Source: Siphonodentalium dalli (Eukaryota > Mollusca > Scaphopoda > Gadilida > Siphonodentaliidae). From it: a stretch of 64,000 bases of DNA. The notes beneath the pieces are model-generated. The model was not told where the DNA came from. It ran no database searches and saw only the letters and a list, made by a program, of their open reading frames with translations. A program made the position numbers and the translations under genes. Shown here piece after piece: positions 56,772 to 64,000 of this stretch (position 1 is its first letter; each line of letters starts with the position of its first letter). Location of the stretch: NCBI GenBank assembly GCA_032622095.1, contig CP136061.1:18666991-18730990 (forward strand), written 5' to 3'.

Positions 56772-57240
56772 GATGTCCTTTGGTATGCCGGTAGACCAGC
56801 ATTGTGGATAGAATCTCCAAATAGTGCAGGTTTTGTCTGCAATTTTTTCCAGAGTTATGGCCCTTTGAAGGACTTAGAGTAAAACGCTTTGACGCGTCCA
56901 TAACAAACATGCTATAGATGTCTTTATTATTGGATTTCGATGTCCTTTGGCATGGTGATAGCACAGGTTGGGGGAAAGGATATCAACATACTGCGGGTTT
57001 CGTCCATTAATTGTTACGGCCCTTGTTTGACTTGGAAATTTGTGAATTTTATGTCCGAAAGCTGTAACTTGGGCCAGGATCTTCTGATTCAGTTGTGCTT
57101 TGGTATGTTGATAGCACAGCTTGGGGAAAAGGATACCAACTTACAACAGGTTTCGTCCATTCATTTTTACCAGAGTAACAGCCCTTGGGAATTTCTTAAT
57201 TTTGTCTCTGTATGAACATTTCAGCTTGAGTAACTTGGGC
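56772..57240 (+). repeat. interspersed repeat, module family M (3' part)
   Basis: Three diverged modules with TTTGGTATGxxGxTAGxxCAGC, CAGGTTTCGTCCATT or AGGTTTTGTCTGCA, and a CCAGAGTTATGGCCCTTTGA/GGACTTAGA block. Same order as 6,230-6,440 and 15,370-15,670. Confidence 0.6.
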
Positions 57241-57503
57241 ATGGATCATCGGATTTGGTTTATTTTGGTGTATTGATGGCCCGGTTTAAAAGGAAAGGAT
57301 ACCAACTTCTGGGATTCAGAAATAAAAAAAAAAAACATTCCATCCATTGCCTGCTCTCTAAACTGAGCGACGGGGGGCATATGCCATGCTTGGTGTTGCA
57401 CTTCAAGCGAAGACCTCATTGCACGGTTCATGACGTCATTTACATCATTTGGCTTTGCGGCCCAGAGTCCAGACAAGATATTGCACTTGTCATGTCATCT
57501 CCA

Positions 57504-57593
57504 CATTCTCAATGACTCGGCCTATTCTGCTTAGCTGAAAACATTTCCTCAGCGAAGCGGAAATGACCGAGTCATTGAGAATGGTCATGTCCA
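57504..57593. repeat. short palindrome
   Basis: CATTCTCAATGACTCGG and inverted CCGAGTCATTGAGAATG, with GAAAACATTTCC/GGAAATG inside. Confidence 0.6.
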
Positions 57594-57685
57594 CTGCATG
57601 ATGTTACATTATAATTCATAGTTATGTCGCCGATAAAATTAAGCAAATTTGAGGCAGGAATAACAATGATGACTATCCATGTGAC

Positions 57686-58652
57686 TAGGGCTGGACTATA
57701 TTAACGAAAATAAAAACCGCGATTTTTGGAAATTAAAACCGCGGTTAACGATATAATCGCAGTTTTTTAAAACATCAGATACTAGTAACTTAAAACAGTT
57801 TCTCACTGTTCGCTAGAATCACATCATTGTCATTAATTTTGACAAGTTGACGTCAATAATAACATACACAACCACTCAACCAGTGACAGCCTCATGCTTG
57901 ATCGATATGCAGAATGTAAAGTAAATTAACCGGTTGAATTCCGCTATTCGGACAATTTCGTTCCGGTGACTTGACAAATTCTGGTATATACCGATAATTA
58001 ATAAAACCATTATCTAGTCTATAATTGTGGTTTACCGTTAAGACCACACACACGTAGTACATAACTTTTGGAATTCGGCCAAGCAAGGACACCATGTATT
58101 TTTGAGCGGGTTTGAAGCCCTAATTCTATAATATTGGTTTCAACCAATCGCCGTGAGTGGTTTCTTCTAGACGAGAAGGGGGCGGTATCTTCGCTCATTT
58201 ACTATTTTGTTTGAGAGTGCATGTGCATCATTGTATTGAAGGAAGAGGCGTGGCAAAACTGCATTCATATTGATCTATCACCTGATCAGTCGTCAAATCA
58301 TTTGGTGAATTCTCTTGTAATAAAAAGTACGCAGGGAAGTCGGAGGGTTTGTGTAATATTGTGAGCGAAAGGGGGACGTATTCTGGGTTTTTATATCCCC
58401 CTAATTTCGTTAGTCGTCCTAAACGTTGTTTACTATGATTATTGAATATTGAAAAAGTCAGGACACGGGGATTTAGTTGGAATTTAAAACTTAAATAACT
58501 CGATTTAGGCTTGAGTTTTGTATACGCTTATGATGGTCTGGCACCCTCTAATTGCTGACGATATTACGATTATTTTAGTTTAGACGATATTACTGACGAT
58601 ATTGAAATATTAACCGGGTATTGACGATTAATCGGGAAACCGCCCAGCTCTA
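57686..58652. mobile_element. non-autonomous hAT-type element with 8-bp TSD
   Basis: CATGTGAC at 57,678-57,685 and 58,653-58,660 is a perfect 8-bp target duplication. The ends TAGGGCTGGAC and GCCCAGCTCTA are imperfect inverted repeats. AACCGCGGTTAACG-type sequence near the left and TTAACCGGGTATTGACGATT near the right are subterminal. An 8-bp duplication is diagnostic for hAT (or P). The 967-bp interior has no transposase. Confidence 0.78.
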
Positions 58653-58763
58653 CATGTGACATGCATATATGATCGCCGTGATGCAAAGATTATAGACCTA
58701 TATAGTATAAAATATCTTCATCATTATGAGTATAGTGGTACCACACATAATTATCATCCTATG

Positions 58764-58936
58764 ATCAAGCCTTGAAATACGGTGTCTGTCATTTGCAGAA
58801 TGAGGTCCCCAGAGGGTGAATTTAGTGATGCTACCCCGCATAGTGGGCTAGCATCACCAAATTCACCCTCTGGGAACCTCATTCTGCTGAGGTGTAAGCA
58901 GAATGAGGTCCCCAGAGGGTGAATTTGGTGATGCGG
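58764..58936. repeat. palindromic repeat W (copy 7) adjoining the satellite
   Basis: A complete palindrome (AAGCCTTGAAATACGGTGTC ... CCTCATTCTGC) followed by a second partial arm GCAGAATGAGGTCCCCAGAG to GGTGATGC at 58,936. The satellite begins a few bases later. Confidence 0.7.
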
Positions 58937-58943
58937 AGGTGAA

Positions 58944-61900
58944 TTTACAATGGTTCATTCAGCCGTATTCATGTTTAATAACACAGACCATTCAGCCATA
59001 TACATGTTTAATAACACAGACCATTCAGCCATATTCATGTTTAACAACACAAACCATTCAGCCATATTCATGTATAATAACACAGACCATTCAGCCATAT
59101 TAATGTTTAATAACACAGACCATACAGCCATATTCATGTATAATAACACAGACCATTCAGCCATATTCATGTTTAATAACACAGACCATTCAGCCATATT
59201 CATGTTTAATAACACAGACCATTCAGCCATATTAATGTTTAATAACACAGACCATTCAGCCATATTAATGTTTAATAACACAGACCATTCAGCCATATTA
59301 ATGTTTAATAACACAGACCATTCAGCCATATTAATGTTTAATAACACAGACCATTCAGCCATATTCATGTTTAACCACACAAACCATTCAGCCATATTCA
59401 TGTTTAATAACACAGACCATTCAGCCATATTAATGTTTAATAACACAGACCATTCAGCCATATTCATGTATAATAACACAGACCATTCAGCCATATTCAT
59501 GTTTAATAACACAGACCATTCAGCCATATTCATGTTTAATAACACAGACCATTCAGCCATATTCATGTTTAATAACACAGACCATTCAGCCATATTAATG
59601 TTTAATAACACAGACCATTCAGCCATATTAATGTTTAATAACACAGACCATTCAGCCATATTCATGTTTAATAACACAGGCCATTCGGCCATATTCATGT
59701 TTAATAACACAGACCATTCAGCCATATTAATGTTTAATAACACAGACCATTCAGCCATATTAATGTTTAATAACACAGACCATTCAGCCATATTCATGTT
59801 TAATAACACAGACCATTCGGCCATATTCATGTTCAATAACACAGACCATTCAGCCATATTAATGTTTAATAACACAGACCATTCAGCCATATTAATGTTT
59901 AATAACACAGACCATTCAGCCATATTCATGTTTAATAACACAGACCATTCAGCCATATTAATGTTTAATAACACAGACCATTCAGCCATAGTCATGTTTA
60001 ATAACACAGACCATTCAGCCATATTCATGTTTAATAACACAGACCATTCAGCCATATTAATGTTTAATAACACAGACCATTCAGCAGTATTCATGTTTAA
60101 TAATAAGACCATTCAGCCATATTCATGTTTAATAACACATACCATTCAGCCATATTCATGTTTAATAACACAGACCATTCAGCCGTATTCATGTTTAATA
60201 ACTCAGACCATTCAGCCATATTCATGTTTAATAACACAGACCATTCAGCCATATTCATGTTTAATAACACAGACCATTCAGCCGTATTCATGTTTAATAA
60301 CTCAGACCATTCAGCCATATTCATGTTTAATAACACAGACCATTCAGCCATATTCATGTTTAATAACAGACCATTCAGCCATATTAATGTTTAATAACAC
60401 AGACCATTCAGCCATATTCATGTTTAATAACACAGACCATTCAGCCATATTCATGTTTAATAACACATACCATTCAGTCATATTCATGTTTAATAACACA
60501 GACCATTCAGCCATATTAATGTTTAATAACACAGACCATTCAGCCATATTAATGTTTAATAACACAGACCATTCAGACATATTAATGTTTAATAACCCCG
60601 ACCATTCAGCCATATTAATGTTTAATAACTCAGACCATTCAGCCATATTAATGTTTAATAACCCCGACCATTCAGCCATATTAATGTTTAATAACTCAGA
60701 CCATTCAGTCATATTCATGTTTAACAACACAAACCATTCAGCCATATTCATATTTAATAACACAGGCCATTCGGCCATATTCATGTTTAATAACACAGAC
60801 CATTCAGCCATATTAATGTTTAATAACACAGACCATTCAGCCATATTAATGTTTAATAACACAGACCATTCAGCCATATTCATGTTTAATAACACAGACC
60901 ATTCGGCCATATTCATGTTCAATAACACAGACCATTCAGCCATATTAATGTTTAATAACACAGACCATTCAGCCATATTAATGTTTAATAACACAGACCA
61001 TTCAGCCATATTCATGTTTAATAACACAGACCATTCAGCCATATTAATGTTTAATAACACAGACCATTCAGCCATAGTCATGTTTAATAACACAGACCAT
61101 TCAGCCATATTCATGTTTAATAACACAGACCATTCAGCCATATTAATGTTTAATAACACAGACCATTCAGCAGTATTCATGTTTAATAATAAGACCATTC
61201 AGCCATATTCATGTTTAATAACACATACCATTCAGCCATATTCATGTTTAATAACACAGACCATTCAGCCGTATTCATGTTTAATAACTCAGACCATTCA
61301 GCCATATTCATGTTTAATAACACAGACCATTCAGCCATATTCATGTTTAATAACACAGACCATTCAGCCGTATTCATGTTTAATAACTCAGACCATTCAG
61401 CCATATTCATGTTTAATAACACAGACCATTCAGCCATATTCATGTTTAATAACAGACCATTCAGCCATATTAATGTTTAATAACACAGACCATTCAGCCA
61501 TATTCATGTTTAATAACACAGACCATTCAGCCATATTCATGTTTAATAACACATACCATTCAGTCATATTCATGTTTAATAACACAGACCATTCAGCCAT
61601 ATTAATGTTTAATAACACAGACCATTCAGCCATATTAATGTTTAATAACACAGACCATTCAGACATATTAATGTTTAATAACCCCGACCATTCAGCCATA
61701 TTAATGTTTAATAACTCAGACCATTCAGCCATATTAATGTTTAATAACCCCGACCATTCAGCCATATTAATGTTTAATAACTCAGACCATTCAGTCATAT
61801 TCATGTTTAACAACACAAACCATTCAGCCATATTCATGTTTAATAACACAGACCATTCAGCCATATTAATGTTTAATAACACAGACCATTCAGCCATATT

Positions 61901-64000
61901 CATGTATAATAACACAGACCATTCAGCCATATTCATGTTTAATAACACAGACCATTCAGCCATATTCATGTTTAATAACACAGACCATTCAGCCATATTA
62001 ATGTTTAATAACACAGACCATTCAGCCATATTAATGTTTAATAACACAGACCATTCAGCCATATTAATGTTTAATAACACAGACCATTCAGCCATATTAA
62101 TGTTTAATAACACAGACCATTCAGCCATATTCATGTTTAACAACACAAACCATTCAGCCATATTCATGTTTAATAACACAGACCATTCAGCCATATTAAT
62201 GTTTAATAACACAGACCATTCAGCCATATTCATGTATAATAACACAGACCATTCAGCCATATTCATGTTTAATAACACAGACCATTCAGCCATATTCATG
62301 TTTAATAACAGACCATTCAGCCATATTCATGTTTAATAACACAGACCATTCAGCCATATTAATGTTTAATAACACAGACCATTCAGCCATATTAATGTTT
62401 AATAACACAGACCATTCAGCCATATTCATGTTTAATAACACAGGCCATTCGGCCATATTCATGTTTAATAACACAGACCATTCAGCCATATTAATGTTTA
62501 ATAACACAGACCATTCAGCCATATTAATGTTTAATAACACAGACCATTCAGCCATATTCATGTTTAATAACACAGACCATTCAGCCATATTCATGTTTAA
62601 TAACACAGACCATTCAGCCATATTAATGTTTAATAACACGGACCATTCAGCCATATTAATGTTTAATAACACAGACCATTCAGCCATATTCATGTTTAAT
62701 AACACAGACCATTCAGCCATATTAATGTTTAATAACACAGACCATTCAGCCATAGTCATGTTTAATAACACAGACCATTCAGCCATATTCATGTTTAATA
62801 ACACAGACCATTCAGCCATATTAATGTTTAATAACACAGACCATTCAGCAGTATTCATGTTTAATAATAAGACCATTCAGCCATATTCATGTTTAATAAC
62901 ACATACCATTCAGCCATATTCATGTTTAATAACACAGACCATTCAGCCGTATTCATGTTTAATAACTCAGACCATTCAGCCATATTCATGTTTAATAACA
63001 CAGACCATTCAGCCATATTCATGTTTAATAACAGACCATTCAGCCATATTAATGTTTAATAACACAGACCATTCAGCCATATTCATGTTTAATAACACAG
63101 ACCATTCAGCCATATTCATGTTTAATAACACATACCATTCAGTCATATTCATGTTTAATAACACAGACCATTCAGCCATATTAATGTTTAATAACACAGA
63201 CCATTCAGCCATATTAATGTTTAATAACACAGACCATTCAGACATATTAATGTTTAATAACCCCGACCATTAAGCCATATTAATGTTTAATAACACAGAC
63301 CATTCAGCCATATTAATGTTTAATAACACAGACCATTCAGCCATATTCATGTTTAATAACACAGACCATTCAGCCATATTCATGTTTAATAACACATACC
63401 ATTCAGCCATATTCATGTTTAATAACACAGACCATTCAGCCATAGTCATGTTTAATAACACAGACCATTCACCATATTCATGTTTAATAACACAGACCAT
63501 TCACCATATTCATGTTTAATAACAGACCATTCAGCCATATTCATGTTTAATAACACAGACCATTCAGCCATATTCATGTTTAATAACTCAGACCATTCAG
63601 CCGTATTCATGTTTAATAACACAGACCATTCAACCATATTCATGTTTAATAATACAGACCATTCAACCGTAATCATGTTTAATAACACAGACCATTCAGC
63701 CATATTCATGTTTAATAGAACAGACCATTCAGCCATATTCATGTTTAATAACACAGACCATTCAGCCATATTCATGTTTAATAACACAGACCATTCAGCC
63801 ATATTCATGTTTAATAACACAGACCATTCAGCCATATTCATGTTTAATAACACAGACCATTCAGCCATATTCATGTTTAATAACACAGACCATTCAGCCA
63901 TATACATGTTTAATAACACAGACCATTCAGCCATATACATGTTTAATAGAACAGACCATTCAGCCATATTCATGTTTAATAACACAGACCATTCAGCCAT
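58944..64000. repeat. 33-bp satellite with 1,086-bp higher-order repeat
   Basis: More than 150 units of GACCATTCAGCCATATTCAT plus GTTTAATAACACA (33 bp), continuing past the right edge. Main variants are TTCATG/TTAATG, ACTCAGACC, ACCCCGACC and ACATACC. An ordered set of variants recurs: AATAATAAGACC at 60,103 and 61,189, CAGGCCATTCGG at 59,678 and 60,764. This gives a higher-order unit of 1,086 bp (33 x 33 minus 3); a third, rearranged copy follows from about 62,300. As 33 is a multiple of three, frames stay open on both strands (1,128 codons on plus, FMFNNTDHSAI repeated; MAEWSVLLNMN on minus). No signal peptide, splice site or promoter supports coding. Confidence 0.95.

Noticed and set aside
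58950-62336. 1,128-codon plus-strand reading frame (FMFNNTDHSAI repeats) as a gene
   Set aside because: Entirely made of a 33-bp satellite. The opposite strand is equally open, frameshifting indels occur, and no signal peptide, promoter or splice context is visible.

Overview
The window is animal (metazoan) nuclear DNA, very rich in transposons and satellites and poor in genes. The best guess is a lophotrochozoan, probably a marine mollusc. That inference rests on three things. One is a secreted protein with two peritrophin-type chitin-binding repeats followed by a laminin-G-like region, a combination known from Pif/BMSP/LamG3-type shell-matrix proteins. The second is the abundance of repeats carrying CCGTCCGT tracts and a GGGGGTATATAG-like end. 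The third is a candidate Nin-DC-like SINE. No prokaryotic, organellar or rRNA sequence was recognised, and no functional tRNA gene was found.

Two host genes can be supported. (1) A Pif-like gene lies on the minus strand, in five exons from about 20,891 down to 8,243. Exon phases agree across every junction (0, 1, 1, 0), and the 3' end was not found. It encodes a short signal peptide, two chitin-binding repeats and a LamG-like domain, with no VWA domain. (2) SNIP1 lies on the plus strand: a 90-bp first coding exon at 36,133 and a second exon at 44,276-45,103 holding the whole FHA domain, separated by an 8-kb intron. The introns of both genes are largely filled with small DNA transposons.

Layout. 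1-8 kb: tandem arrays (58/59 bp and 31 bp) and TIR elements. 8.2-20.9 kb: Pif-like gene with MITEs, a module array at 17-18.4 kb and a MULE-like element. 22-23 kb: 17-bp satellite. 23-27.4 kb: inverted-repeat elements and a 38/31-bp array. 28.2-36 kb: retrotransposon graveyard, comprising a decayed Ty3/gypsy pol, a decayed non-LTR element invaded by a MITE, and a three-layer nest in which an I-like LINE is split by a 3-bp-TSD DNA transposon that carries a second, opposite copy of the same LINE. 36.1-45.1 kb: SNIP1. 45-58.7 kb: dense MITEs. 58.9 kb to the right edge: a 33-bp satellite with a higher-order period of 1,086 bp.

The most interesting signal is a 67-nt near-perfect hairpin present in 13 complete or nearly complete copies plus several degenerate ones. 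It occurs inside elements with different terminal repeats, most of them TTAA-flanked (piggyBac-like). Its two arms change together, so the fold and the 67-nt length are conserved while the sequence drifts. Similar arm-to-arm symmetry is seen in an unrelated TA-flanked palindromic family.
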